64,000 nt of DNA from Belliella kenyensis (GTDB lineage: Bacteria > Bacteroidota > Bacteroidia > Cytophagales > Cyclobacteriaceae): positions 54,879 to 118,878 of the forward strand of contig NZ_JAKZGR010000015.1 of assembly GCF_022549675.1 (NCBI RefSeq). Reading direction: 5' to 3'. The notes beneath the pieces are model-generated. The model made no database searches. It saw only the letters and a program-made list of their open reading frames with translations, and was not told the DNA's origin. Below, piece after piece: positions 1 through 8,394 of this stretch; the first letter of the stretch is position 1, and every line of letters starts with the position of its first letter. A program made the position numbers and the translations under genes.

Positions 1-83
1 TCTCCTGATCTATTGACCAAGCCAATTTTTAAGTGAGTGCCTCCTACATCTACTCCTAAAAAAAGTTCGTCATTGTTATTCAT
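1..83 (-). CDS. ROK family sugar kinase (glucokinase-like), N-terminal part only
   Basis: A minus-strand reading frame opens with ATG at 83-81 and runs off the left edge of the window, giving about 27 residues. It contains the phosphate-binding motif DVGGTHLKIGLV, the first ATP-binding block of the ROK/hexokinase-actin fold, at the expected place just after the N-terminus. ROK proteins are cytoplasmic glucokinases, other sugar kinases, or transcriptional repressors. The very short stretch before the DxGGT motif leaves no room for a DNA-binding domain, so a kinase is more likely than a repressor. The sugar cannot be told from this piece. Confidence 0.75.
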   Translation of the reverse strand, partial: MNNNDELFLGVDVGGTHLKIGLVNRSG

Positions 84-132
84 AATTTTTTCTTCAATAG
101 GTTTAAGTTGCTAAAATAGTAAACTACATCCT

Positions 133-621
133 TTACTTCCTAAAATCTTTACCAAAGTCTTGAAATATTTCATGTACAGCAGGACAGACCTGAGTATTTG
201 TTAAAGTTAGGTTGAGGATTCCATGCATATTCTTTCGATTTGTATGAGGATATTCTCTACAGGCTTTTGGTCTTTCTTCATAGACGAAGCAGGTATTATC
301 TTCATTGAGAAATGGACAAGGCGATGATTTCAAAACAAAATCTCCTTCCTCATCTCGGTAAAGATATTCATCAATAAAAGCTGAAGATTTCATTCTAAAG
401 ACTTTGGCTATTCTATCTATATCAGTTTGAATAAATATCGGGCTTGTTGTCTTACAGCAATTTGCACAATTTAAGCAATCTATCTTTGAAAATTTCTCTT
501 CATGAGCTTCTAAAAACATTTTATCCAAGGCCTTGGGCTTAATCTTTCTTAGTCTCTCTTTCGTCTTTTTATGAATAGTGAAATCTGCCTTTGATTGATT
601 TTTAAAATTTTCTAAATCCAT
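133..621 (-). CDS. YkgJ-family cysteine cluster protein
   Basis: This 162-residue protein carries the signature of the YkgJ (UPF0153, putative zinc- or iron-chelating) family. It has a CxxCxxCC cluster in the first half (CLNCANCC) and a second block with a cysteine in PCPF followed by CFVYEERPKACREYP. The four-part cysteine set suggests a bound metal, but no reaction is established for the family. An in-frame ATG 12 codons upstream (657) is possible. I prefer the ATG at 621 because the upstream extension (IKIYSLFYTK) is not like the family N-terminus. It lies divergently from the ArsC-like gene. No signal peptide is seen, so it is probably cytoplasmic. Confidence 0.75.
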   Translation of the reverse strand: MDLENFKNQSKADFTIHKKTKERLRKIKPKALDKMFLEAHEEKFSKIDCLNCANCCKTTSPIFIQTDIDRIAKVFRMKSSAFIDEYLYRDEEGDFVLKSSPCPFLNEDNTCFVYEERPKACREYPHTNRKNMHGILNLTLTNTQVCPAVHEIFQDFGKDFRK

Positions 622-730
622 TTTAGTATAAAACAGCGAATAAATTTTAATTTCCACAAATTATTCGACCTATAATTTTTATTTTTAAAATTTTAACCTT
701 AACTTATACCAACACCAAACGCATACTGTC

Positions 731-1090
731 ATGAAAATGCATCCAAACGAATTGTTCTTCTACTACAATCCTTCTCACAATGTAGACAAACAAGTGAGGG
801 CATATGCCCATGCAGTCGCCAAACATGTCAACGAAATCAATATTGACAAAGAGAAGATTACCTCTACAGGCTGGAGGTCTATTCTTAACAAACTCAATTT
901 GAGACCAAAAGATCTATTGAATAGAGCTCATCCAGATTACCAATCCCATATTGCTGGCAAAAGCTGGGATGACGAAAGCTGGTTACAAATTCTCATTAAA
1001 TACCCGCACCTAATCAAGGCTCCCATAGCCATTATGAAAGATAAAGCGGTGCTTTGCACATCACCCAACCAGATCCTCCGGTTAAACTGA
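731..1090 (+). CDS. ArsC/Spx-like thioredoxin-fold protein lacking the catalytic cysteine
   Basis: The 119-residue product has the layout of the ArsC/Spx/YffB family. It begins with a beta strand and a YNP turn (residues 12-14), has a central DLLNR segment comparable to ArsC 'lxR', and ends with IKAPIAI followed by KAVLC.SP, matching the conserved cis-proline strand of the family. In arsenate reductases the turn reads NPxC; here it reads NPSH, so the nucleophilic cysteine is replaced by His16. The only cysteine (C109) is near the C-terminus. It is therefore unlikely to reduce arsenate and may be a regulatory or glutathione-independent relative. Function is unknown. Confidence 0.6.
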   Translation: MKMHPNELFFYYNPSHNVDKQVRAYAHAVAKHVNEINIDKEKITSTGWRSILNKLNLRPKDLLNRAHPDYQSHIAGKSWDDESWLQILIKYPHLIKAPIAIMKDKAVLCTSPNQILRLN

Positions 1091-1091
1091 C

Positions 1092-1919
1092 TTAAAGCAA
1101 CTCAATACCGTCCTGACGGATATTGATTAATTTTGCGCTATATAGTTGGCCGATGGATTGTTTGAAATGTTTTTTACTCATACCCAATAATTCTTTGATG
1201 GACTCTGGGGATGATTTATCATGAAGGGGCAAAAACTTCTTAACTTTTAATAAAGCAAGGATTTTTTCAGCCCCTTCCTCGTATTTCTCTCTTCCTGATG
1301 GCGTCAAGCTAAGGTCTATCTTACCATCTTCCCTTTTCTTTTTGACAAATGCCCTCACTTTCTGACCCAACTCAATAGATTCAAACACTTCATTTCTATA
1401 GATCAAACCTTCAAATGCCTGCTCTATCAAAGCTTTATAACCAAGGTCAGACTGAGCAAAAACGAGCGCTTCCACTTCTTGTCCTTCTTCAAATCCACGG
1501 GTATCTTCTTCCAAAAAATCATCATATTTATTGACTCCTATAAGTCTATTTGTCTTGAAATCAATACATACCCTTATCAGATACTTCTCCCCTACGACCA
1601 TGTCCTCGCGCATTTCAGACTTGGGGACGAAAAGATCCTTCATCAGTCCCCAATCCATGAAAGCACCAAATTTGGTGATTTCTTTAGCCTCCATCACTGC
1701 AAATTCATCTAGTAAAGCTACAGGGGGCGTGGTGACAGCTACAGGTCTATCTTCACTATCTGTGTATACAAAAACCTCTATTTCTGTACCTGTTTCCACA
1801 TCTTCTGGCAAATAACTTTTTGGTAAAAGTACTTCTCCCCCATCATGCAAGGCCAAATAAGCACCATGGGCTGTAAATCTATTGATCAATAGGCTGTTGA
1901 TTCTTCCTAATTCTTTCAT
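1092..1919 (-). CDS. cvfB: CvfB-type S1 RNA-binding protein
   Basis: The 275-residue protein matches the CvfB/YitL family: an N-terminal OB-like domain (LGRINSLLINR, then GEVLLPKSYLPE), two further S1-like domains (residues about 70-140 with FGAFMDWGL, and about 140-210 with ALIEQAFEGLIYRNEVFE), and a C-terminal winged-helix domain of about 60 residues (IKELLGMSKKHFKQSIGQLY). CvfB proteins bind RNA and affect expression of virulence and stress genes in Firmicutes; the role in Bacteroidota is not established. It converges with the ArsC-like gene (1 bp between stop codons), and no terminator hairpin is visible there. Confidence 0.85.
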   Translation of the reverse strand: MKELGRINSLLINRFTAHGAYLALHDGGEVLLPKSYLPEDVETGTEIEVFVYTDSEDRPVAVTTPPVALLDEFAVMEAKEITKFGAFMDWGLMKDLFVPKSEMREDMVVGEKYLIRVCIDFKTNRLIGVNKYDDFLEEDTRGFEEGQEVEALVFAQSDLGYKALIEQAFEGLIYRNEVFESIELGQKVRAFVKKKREDGKIDLSLTPSGREKYEEGAEKILALLKVKKFLPLHDKSSPESIKELLGMSKKHFKQSIGQLYSAKLINIRQDGIELL

Positions 1920-2045
1920 ACCTCAAAGGTAAAGAAATAACTTGATGTAGAAATTGGAAAAAGTAGCTAATCGGCTTAGATTTGGCTTTGATCTGAAATT
2001 TTTCTGATCTTGTTAGATTTAAAAGTAAATGTAAACCCAATAAAA

Positions 2046-2936
2046 ATGAAAAATATAGCAGTAATAGGCTCTGGAACTATGGGCAATGGAATCGCACATG
2101 TATTTGCTCAGCATGGCTTCATGGTAGCATTGATAGATGTCAATCCCTCAGCGCTGGACAAGGCGGTTGCCACCATCCAAAAAAACCTTGATAGACAAGT
2201 TTCCAAGGGAATTATCAATGAAGAACAAAAAGAAACTGCTCTTAACAACATCAAAACTTACACCCAGCTCTCAGATGGTGTCGCTCAGGCAGACTTGGTA
2301 GTAGAGGCTGCAACAGAAAATGTAGACATCAAACTGAAAATATTCAAGGAGCTAGATGAATTATGTCCATCACATACCGTCTTAGCTTCCAATACCAGCT
2401 CCATATCTATCACCAAAATAGGAGCTGCTACACAGAGACCAGAGAAAGTAATAGGCATGCACTTCATGAACCCTGTACCAGTCATGAAGCTGATAGAAGT
2501 AATCAGAGGCTATGCTACTTCAGATCAAGTCACCAGTGAAATCATGGAGCTTTCAAGAAACCTAGACAAAGAGCCCGTGGAAGTTAATGATTACCCTGGT
2601 TTTGTGGCCAATAGGATTTTGATGCCAATGATCAATGAAGCCATATATACCTTGTACGAGGGAGTAGCCGGTGTATCAGAAATTGATACCGTGATGAAAC
2701 TAGGTATGGCTCATCCTATGGGGCCATTACAATTGGCTGATTTCATAGGTCTTGATGTATGTCTTTCTATCCTACGTGTTCTTTATGAAGGTTTTGGAAA
2801 CCCCAAATATGCACCATGTCCGCTACTTGTAAATATGGTTCAAGCAGGATACAAAGGTGTGAAAACTGGAGAAGGTTTCTATAAGCATACTCCTGGATCC
2901 AAAGAAATAGTAGTATCCGCACAGTTCAAAAAGTAA
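2046..2936 (+). CDS. hbd: 3-hydroxyacyl-CoA (3-hydroxybutyryl-CoA) dehydrogenase
   Basis: The 296-residue protein oxidises (S)-3-hydroxyacyl-CoA to 3-ketoacyl-CoA with NAD+. The N-terminus gives the Rossmann motif IGSGTMGNGIAHVFAQ, followed by ASNTSS, the family signature GMHFMNPVPVMKLIEV with the catalytic histidine, and DYPGFVANRILMPMINEA at the start of the dimerisation domain. The length matches stand-alone Hbd enzymes. I chose the ATG at 2046 because it puts the Rossmann strand directly at the N-terminus; an upstream in-frame start at 2010 would add 12 unrelated residues. It stands alone on the + strand, without other beta-oxidation genes in the window. Confidence 0.92.
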   Translation: MKNIAVIGSGTMGNGIAHVFAQHGFMVALIDVNPSALDKAVATIQKNLDRQVSKGIINEEQKETALNNIKTYTQLSDGVAQADLVVEAATENVDIKLKIFKELDELCPSHTVLASNTSSISITKIGAATQRPEKVIGMHFMNPVPVMKLIEVIRGYATSDQVTSEIMELSRNLDKEPVEVNDYPGFVANRILMPMINEAIYTLYEGVAGVSEIDTVMKLGMAHPMGPLQLADFIGLDVCLSILRVLYEGFGNPKYAPCPLLVNMVQAGYKGVKTGEGFYKHTPGSKEIVVSAQFKK

Positions 2937-3099
2937 ACATCAATTTCATTCAAATTGGATGACTTTTACAAAGTTAAAACTTGAACATAGTTTTTGTATT
3001 TATATAGTTTCCAACTTTGGAAAAGTTAAAAATCTAGGGGAAGCATTTCCCATTCGAAGTTGAAGTAATATTAGCGTTTTATTTATTTAAAATTTCATC

Positions 3100-3717
3100 A
3101 TGCATATTGCAGTATCAGGAAATATAGGAAGTGGAAAAACCACATTGACAGAGAAATTGGCAAAACACTATGGGTGGAAAGCAGAATTTGAATCCGTAGA
3201 TAATAATCCATATTTGGCAGATTTCTATGAAGATATGAAGAAATGGTCCTTCCACCTTCAAGTATTCTTTCTAAACAGTAGATTTAACCAAATCAATAAA
3301 ATCAGAGAAAGTAAGCAGTCTATCATTCAAGATAGAACGATCTATGAAGATGCTTATATTTTTGCCGCTAATCTTCATAAATCAAACCTGATTTCTCAAC
3401 GTGATTATGATAATTATCTGAACCTATTCCACTCTATGATTGCTTTCGTTCAAGCACCTGATTTGTTGATCTATTTAAAAGCAGATATTCCAAAGCTTGT
3501 TGGGCAAATCGAGAAGAGAGGAAGAGATTACGAAAATTCCATTCGAATTGATTATTTAAAAAATTTAAACTCACACTACGAAGATTGGATCGGTGGATAT
3601 GATAAAGGAAAATTACTCATCGTAGATGTAAATGATATGGATTTTGTGGCTAACCCCGAAGATTTTTCAACAATAGTAAACATGGTAGATAGAGAGATTC
3701 ATGGATTATTTTCTTGA
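3100..3717 (+). CDS. Deoxynucleoside kinase (dGK/dCK type)
   Basis: The 205-residue protein belongs to the deoxynucleoside kinase family that phosphorylates deoxyribonucleosides for salvage. The P-loop GNIGSGKTT is at residues 7-15, followed by the substrate-site glutamate in FESVDNNPYL, the ERS/DR-type motif in IIQDRTIYEDAYIF, the LID-like KRGRDYE and a C-terminal IDYL segment. The length agrees with bacterial deoxyadenosine/deoxyguanosine kinases. The specific base preference cannot be read from these motifs. It is a single-gene unit on the + strand, preceded by 163 nt of AT-rich DNA containing a weak inverted repeat (TTTCCAA/TTTGGAAA). Confidence 0.9.
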   Translation: MHIAVSGNIGSGKTTLTEKLAKHYGWKAEFESVDNNPYLADFYEDMKKWSFHLQVFFLNSRFNQINKIRESKQSIIQDRTIYEDAYIFAANLHKSNLISQRDYDNYLNLFHSMIAFVQAPDLLIYLKADIPKLVGQIEKRGRDYENSIRIDYLKNLNSHYEDWIGGYDKGKLLIVDVNDMDFVANPEDFSTIVNMVDREIHGLFS

Positions 3718-3899
3718 ATTTACTACCACATAGTGCTGCTTTTATAATTTGAATTTTATCTCATTAGTTTATAATTATTTCCAGATCATTATCATATTTT
3801 AACGTTTCATGCTTTGTAAATAAGTTGAAAATTATGAATTACAAAAAAACATAGTTAAATTTTAACTTGAATAATTTCAACCTATCAACACACCACAAC

Positions 3900-5309
3900 A
3901 TGAAAACAAAATCCTTGCTTTTGATAGTATTTGCAGTTTTTGCTTTTGGCTGTAAAGAAGAAAATGCTTTCAATCCAAAAGTAATCATCGCCGGTAATCT
4001 CTCAAATTTAGATACTGAAGAAATCAAATTGTATTTAGATGAAGAGATTGCCAGTTCAAACCTTGCGGATGACGGTAGCTTTCATTTAAGTTTCGATGCC
4101 GACAAATTTGAAAACTATATGCTTATCATCGGTAGAGAAAGATTAAACCTCTTCTTGAGCCCTGGTGATAGTTTGTACATCAAGGGTGACGCCGCGAAGT
4201 TCGAAGAATCCATTGTATTCTCAGGAGACCACGAAGCTGAGAATACCTATTTGTACGAAAAAGATAATATAAATACGAAAAGTGGACTTTCAAATTACAT
4301 GGAATTAATGGGATTAGATAAAGATGCCTATTTCCACAAAAAAGACAGCGCCTTTGGATTGACCAGATCAAGATATGAAAGTATCAAAACCGAAAGAGCT
4401 TTTGACGGAGACTTTGTCACCTTAGAAGATGCTTATTATGAATACGAGCCATTGATTTATGATGGTATGTATCCAATGTATTATGCTTATATCAATAAAG
4501 TGAGTCAAGACTCTGTGGATTTCCCACATGAGGAAGTAAAAGCTAAATTCGGGCAAGTCCACCTCGGCAGGGAAGATTTATTAGACTCTCGATCATATAC
4601 CAATGTGGTAGATAGAAGAATTGGAGATAGGGTTTCTGAAATGATGAAATCCGATAGCAGCTTGCTAAAAGATCCTTCAGGCTACGAAAAAGCTCGATTC
4701 ACAGCGTTGGAAGATATGATTGAAAATCAAGTGGTCAAAGACAAATTCCTCTTTGATTACATCAAATCCAACATGCAATATAGGGGACCTGAGCATACCG
4801 AAGTTTCTTACAAAAAATTCATGAAGGAAAATCAAAGTCCTAAACTGGCTGCCAAACTTGAAGCATTAAAAGATAAGTGGGAACCAATCATGCCTGGCAA
4901 AGAAGTCCCTGATTTTTCTTTTGTAAACATTGAGGGTGAAGAGGTTAACTTGAGTGATTTAAAAGGTAACTTGGTGTACATTGACATTTGGGCTACTTGG
5001 TGTGGACCTTGTATCGCTGAGCATCCGCATTGGGACAAAATGAAAGAAGAATATAAAGATAAATCTATTGCATTCCTTACAGTATCTATAGACGATTCAA
5101 AGGATCCGTGGGAGAAAATGGTCAAATCAAAAAATATGGAAGGTCTGCAATGGTTTGCTGAAAATGCATGGAAATCAGAACTTGCAAAACACTTTATGGT
5201 AAATGCCATCCCGAGATTCATCCTACTAGACAAAGAAGGAAAAATCATCGATCCTTCTGCTGATAGACCATCAGGCAATATCAGAACGAAAGTCGATCAA
5301 CATCTTTAA
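3900..5309 (+). CDS. TlpA-family thioredoxin-domain lipoprotein
   Basis: A 469-residue exported protein. Residues 1-18 form a lipoprotein signal ending in the lipobox FAFGC, so it should be anchored in a membrane facing the periplasm. The middle of the protein has no family I recognise for certain; its start (IIAGNLSNLDTEEIKLYL) looks like the beta-rich DUF4369-type domain that often precedes TlpA domains in Bacteroidota. The C-terminal ~140 residues are a TlpA/ResA thioredoxin domain with WCGPC (C368, C371) and the cis-proline segment NAIPRFILLD. It probably reduces periplasmic disulfides. I chose ATG 3900 over an upstream start at 3867 because it begins the signal peptide. A strong terminator follows. 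Confidence 0.87.
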   Translation: MKTKSLLLIVFAVFAFGCKEENAFNPKVIIAGNLSNLDTEEIKLYLDEEIASSNLADDGSFHLSFDADKFENYMLIIGRERLNLFLSPGDSLYIKGDAAKFEESIVFSGDHEAENTYLYEKDNINTKSGLSNYMELMGLDKDAYFHKKDSAFGLTRSRYESIKTERAFDGDFVTLEDAYYEYEPLIYDGMYPMYYAYINKVSQDSVDFPHEEVKAKFGQVHLGREDLLDSRSYTNVVDRRIGDRVSEMMKSDSSLLKDPSGYEKARFTALEDMIENQVVKDKFLFDYIKSNMQYRGPEHTEVSYKKFMKENQSPKLAAKLEALKDKWEPIMPGKEVPDFSFVNIEGEEVNLSDLKGNLVYIDIWATWCGPCIAEHPHWDKMKEEYKDKSIAFLTVSIDDSKDPWEKMVKSKNMEGLQWFAENAWKSELAKHFMVNAIPRFILLDKEGKIIDPSADRPSGNIRTKVDQHL

Positions 5310-5357
5310 GAGAAACATGAAAATTTAGGATAACTTTATAGACAATATTCAAGACAG

Positions 5358-5393
5358 AAAAAGTGGGGAGATAGATATCTCTCCACTTTTTTT
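5358..5393 (+). terminator. Intrinsic terminator after the TlpA lipoprotein
   Basis: A 12-bp stem (AGTGGGGAGATA pairing with TATCTCTCCACT, one G-T pair) is flanked by an A-run on the left and a T-run on the right. It lies 48 nt after the TlpA stop and 22 nt before the acyltransferase start, so that gene needs its own promoter or read-through. Confidence 0.85.
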
Positions 5394-5415
5394 AAGTATC
5401 CCAACAGCAACAAAA

Positions 5416-6417
5416 ATGAAATATTGGTTCAACTACTTTCTACGACTAATAGTCAAATTTGCTTTACATTTATTTTATCACAAAATAGTCGTAGATGGAA
5501 AGAAGCATATCCCAAAAGACAAGGCAGTAATTATCGTCAGCAATCATCAAAATGCACTGATTGATCCCTTGATGATAGCTACACATACGCGATTGGAACC
5601 ACATTTTCTCACACGTGCATCTGCATTTCGGAATCCATTTTTTGCCAAGTTGCTAGATTACATTAGGATGATTCCAATCTATCGCGTCCGAGACGGCGTC
5701 AAAAACATGGAGAAAAACCAAGAAACCTTTGACAAAAGCATTCATGTATTGCTTGGAAAAGGCTCTATGCTGATCTTCGGGGAAGGAAGTCACAGTACAC
5801 TTAGAAATCTTAGACCTTTGAAAAAAGGATTTGCTAGAATAGCATTTCAAACCTTAGAAAAAAATCCAGACTTGGATCTTGTAATCCTCCCAGTAGGGAT
5901 CAATTATTCCAATCATTTTCATTCTGGAAGCAAAGTCCGGATTTCATTTGGTGAATATATAGAAGCAAAAATGCATTATCCTAACTTTGATAGCTTAATC
6001 AAAACTACACATCAAGCATTGGAAAAACTTGTGGTGAATATTCCCGATGAAAACTATGAGAACTTACTTCATCAATTAATCGATCATAAAGTTGATCTGA
6101 CTTCAAAAATTGCTGTAGACCAATTTATTGAAGCCAAACAACCTCAGAACAAGCTTTCAAAACCTACCTATTTGCGTAACAAGTTAATGAAACTTTTCCA
6201 TCTGCCCCTCTACTGGACTTGGTTACGAATATCAAATAAAATCAAAGACGCTACCTTTATCGCAACCTTTAAATTTATCATTGGACTGGTAGGGTTACCA
6301 GCATGGTATTTTACCCTTATTTTAGCAAGTATTGCACTAGGACATAAGGATTGGGCATTTACTTATCTGCTTCTTGCAGTCATATTCCTTTTGACAAACA
6401 AGAACCCACAAAAATAG
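5416..6417 (+). CDS. PlsC-like 1-acyl-sn-glycerol-3-phosphate acyltransferase
   Basis: A 333-residue membrane-associated acyltransferase of phospholipid synthesis. It shows motif I as SNHQNALIDPLMI, a block RVRDGVKN, motif III as FGEGSHSTLRNLRPLKKGFARIAF and the VPV-like motif LPVGINY. Motif I has five residues between His and Asp (HX5D) rather than the usual four. This spacing is known from the fungal Gat1/Gat2 type glycerol-3-phosphate acyltransferases and their bacterial relatives. Residues about 275-325 form two hydrophobic segments that could be membrane helices. Whether it acts on glycerol-3-phosphate or lysophosphatidate cannot be decided. The gene is single, between a terminator and hppD. 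Confidence 0.85.
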   Translation: MKYWFNYFLRLIVKFALHLFYHKIVVDGKKHIPKDKAVIIVSNHQNALIDPLMIATHTRLEPHFLTRASAFRNPFFAKLLDYIRMIPIYRVRDGVKNMEKNQETFDKSIHVLLGKGSMLIFGEGSHSTLRNLRPLKKGFARIAFQTLEKNPDLDLVILPVGINYSNHFHSGSKVRISFGEYIEAKMHYPNFDSLIKTTHQALEKLVVNIPDENYENLLHQLIDHKVDLTSKIAVDQFIEAKQPQNKLSKPTYLRNKLMKLFHLPLYWTWLRISNKIKDATFIATFKFIIGLVGLPAWYFTLILASIALGHKDWAFTYLLLAVIFLLTNKNPQK

Positions 6418-6432
6418 TCTAACATATTTTTT

Positions 6433-6440
6433 TATCTTTG
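6433..6440 (+). promoter_or_regulatory. -7 element upstream of hppD
   Basis: TATCTTTG matches the Bacteroidota -7 consensus TAnnTTTG exactly, 32 nt before the hppD ATG. No TTTG-type -33 element sits at the usual spacing, so this is only a partial promoter match. Confidence 0.4.
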
Positions 6441-6472
6441 TAATCAATAGTATAAACCCAAATTTGAACAAA

Positions 6473-7567
6473 ATGGAACAAGATTTTCTCCCAATCAACG
6501 GGACAGATTATGTTGAAATGTATGTGGGCAATGCCAAGCAATCAGCCCTTTATTATCAATACGCTTTTGGATATGAACTGATTGCTTATGCAGGACCAGA
6601 GACGGGCATCAGAGACAGAGCATCTTATGTACTGAAGCAAGACAAAATTAGACTTGTACTCACCACCCCCTTGCAGCAAGATCATCCTATAGCTGATCAT
6701 ATCAAAAAACATGGTGACGGTGTCAAAGTACTTGCCCTTTGGGTAGACGATGCCGAGAAATCATGGAAAGAGACCACTTCAAGAGGTGCCGTTTCTTACC
6801 AAGAGCCTAAAATCCTCAAAGATGATAATGGAGAAGTAAAAGTAGCTTCCATCAGAACCTATGGCGAAACGATTCACACTTTCGTAGAAAGGAAAAACTA
6901 TAATGGGATATTCCTACCTGGCTACAAACCCAGAACATCAGAATACAAAAGTACTTCTATTGGTCTTAAATACATAGATCATTGTGTCGGTAATGTAGGT
7001 TGGGGAGAGATGAATAAGTGGGTAGATTTCTATGAAAATGTCATGGGATTCAAGCTATTGATCACTTTTGATGATAAAGACATCTCCACAGAATATTCGG
7101 CACTGATGTCCAAAGTAGTGTCCAATGGAAATGGCTTCATCAAGTTCCCGATCAATGAACCAGCAGAAGGAAAGAAAAAATCTCAAATTGAGGAGTACTT
7201 GGATTTTTACAATGGTGCTGGTGTACAGCACATGGCAATCGCTACGGACGATATTGTACATACTGTATCAGAATTGAGAAAAAGAGGTGTGGAGTTCCTA
7301 GAAGTACCTTCCACATATTATGATGATCTACTAGAGCGTGTAGGAGAAATCGACGAAGACCTTAAGCCTCTCAAAGACCTTAACATTTTGGTAGATAGAG
7401 ATGATGAGGGCTATTTGCTTCAGATCTTCACCAAGCCTGTACAAGATAGACCAACTTTATTCTATGAGATCATCCAAAGAAAAGGTGCCAAATCCTTTGG
7501 TAAAGGTAATTTTAAGGCACTCTTCGAAGCCATTGAGCGAGAACAAGAGTTGAGAGGTAACTTATAA
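6473..7567 (+). CDS. hppD: 4-hydroxyphenylpyruvate dioxygenase
   Basis: The 364-residue enzyme converts 4-hydroxyphenylpyruvate to homogentisate in tyrosine breakdown, using Fe(II) and O2. Two vicinal-oxygen-chelate domains are visible: residues about 10-140 (NGTDYVEMYVGNAKQSALYY) and about 160-355. The iron ligands of the second domain are seen as His in IDHCVGNV, His in GVQHMAIATDD and Glu in RPTLFYEIIQRKG. The C-terminal GKGNFKALFEAIEREQELRGNL is the conserved gate helix. I use ATG 6473; a TTG at 6464 is also in frame but adds only three residues. No homogentisate dioxygenase or fumarylacetoacetase lies beside it, so the rest of the pathway is elsewhere. Confidence 0.95.
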   Translation: MEQDFLPINGTDYVEMYVGNAKQSALYYQYAFGYELIAYAGPETGIRDRASYVLKQDKIRLVLTTPLQQDHPIADHIKKHGDGVKVLALWVDDAEKSWKETTSRGAVSYQEPKILKDDNGEVKVASIRTYGETIHTFVERKNYNGIFLPGYKPRTSEYKSTSIGLKYIDHCVGNVGWGEMNKWVDFYENVMGFKLLITFDDKDISTEYSALMSKVVSNGNGFIKFPINEPAEGKKKSQIEEYLDFYNGAGVQHMAIATDDIVHTVSELRKRGVEFLEVPSTYYDDLLERVGEIDEDLKPLKDLNILVDRDDEGYLLQIFTKPVQDRPTLFYEIIQRKGAKSFGKGNFKALFEAIEREQELRGNL

Positions 7568-7577
7568 ATTGTGCTTT

Positions 7578-7662
7578 GCTGTCTCAGCTGTGATCTGCAT
7601 GTGATGAATTGTGTTTCTGAGTTCATCAATTAAGATTTATTTCAGGTGAGACAGCTTTTTTA
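7578..7662. terminator. Long two-stem terminator between convergent genes
   Basis: GCTGTCTCA (7578-7586) pairs perfectly with TGAGACAGC (7647-7655), followed by a T-run on the + strand. Inside the loop a second stem pairs TGATGAA (7602-7608) with TTCATCA (7622-7628). It lies between the hppD stop and the end of the convergent DUF4269 gene, so it most simply ends hppD transcription. The 60-nt loop with a nested stem is longer than a usual intrinsic terminator. Confidence 0.7.
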
Positions 7663-8199
7663 CTTCAATAAGCAAAGCTCATGGTCCAAAGCTAAAAGCG
7701 CTTCATAAGGATCACCTTTCAGCCCTAGAACCTTAGCAAATGCAGGTTCAGTCTTGAAGCCTTGCTTTTTCAAGGCTATAATTTCCTGTCTAAATTCCTC
7801 CCCCATTTTTTGCAACAAGGCATGCTCAATCAGCATGTGCTTATAGGCATATTGTTCTTTGCTTGGTGTCTTTTGTCCGAAAATTTCAATCTCAAAATCA
7901 GCTACAAAGAAATTAGCAATCACTGAATACCCTGAATGCTTCATAGTTTCTCTGATTTCAAAGCCTGAAAATGAACCAAAGCTATCAATTAGCTTTTGCT
8001 TGAAATCTTCTGCATTATCAAAAGAACAAATGATATCCAAGTCACTACTTTCTATATCAATATTGATCGGGAATGTTCCCACTAAGATTGGTTCAAAACT
8101 ATGGAATACACCGAAAACATCAAGTGACAATAACAAACTGAAAGCACTCCTATGCCTTTCACTTCCCTCAAGCAAATAGCTAATGCCTGAAAAATCCAT
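7660..8199 (-). CDS. DUF4269 protein with nucleotidyltransferase-like motif
   Basis: The 179-residue protein fits the DUF4269 family. Residues about 40-58 read VGTFPINIDIESSDLDIIC, which resembles the G-[ST]-x(n)-DxD core of the polymerase-beta nucleotidyltransferase fold, and an acidic FEIEIFGQ strand further on could supply the third carboxylate. The C-terminal half is helical (EQYAYKHMLIEHALL and REIIALKKQGFKTEPAFA). No substrate is known for the family. It is a single gene, convergent with hppD and divergent from the phosphohexomutase gene. Confidence 0.75.
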   Translation of the reverse strand: MDFSGISYLLEGSERHRSAFSLLLSLDVFGVFHSFEPILVGTFPINIDIESSDLDIICSFDNAEDFKQKLIDSFGSFSGFEIRETMKHSGYSVIANFFVADFEIEIFGQKTPSKEQYAYKHMLIEHALLQKMGEEFRQEIIALKKQGFKTEPAFAKVLGLKGDPYEALLALDHELCLLK

Positions 8200-8394
8200 C
8201 GTGTAAATTTAAACAATTCATTTTTGATTTTTAGTTTAGTCTAGTGGTAAAACATGATCTTCTTGAGCAAATGACTTTACTAAACCATTAAAACGCCTCA
8301 AAATGTATCTTTTTTATTAATGATATCCAGCCATTCCTTTTACATTGAATACTAAAATTTATAACTTGAGAGCTCATTCAAACTTTTTATTAAA

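Noticed and set aside
8225..8300. A tRNA-like D-arm string (TCTAGTGGTAAAAC)
   Set aside because: No acceptor stem or T-arm (GGTTCGA-like) can be placed around it, so it is not a tRNA.
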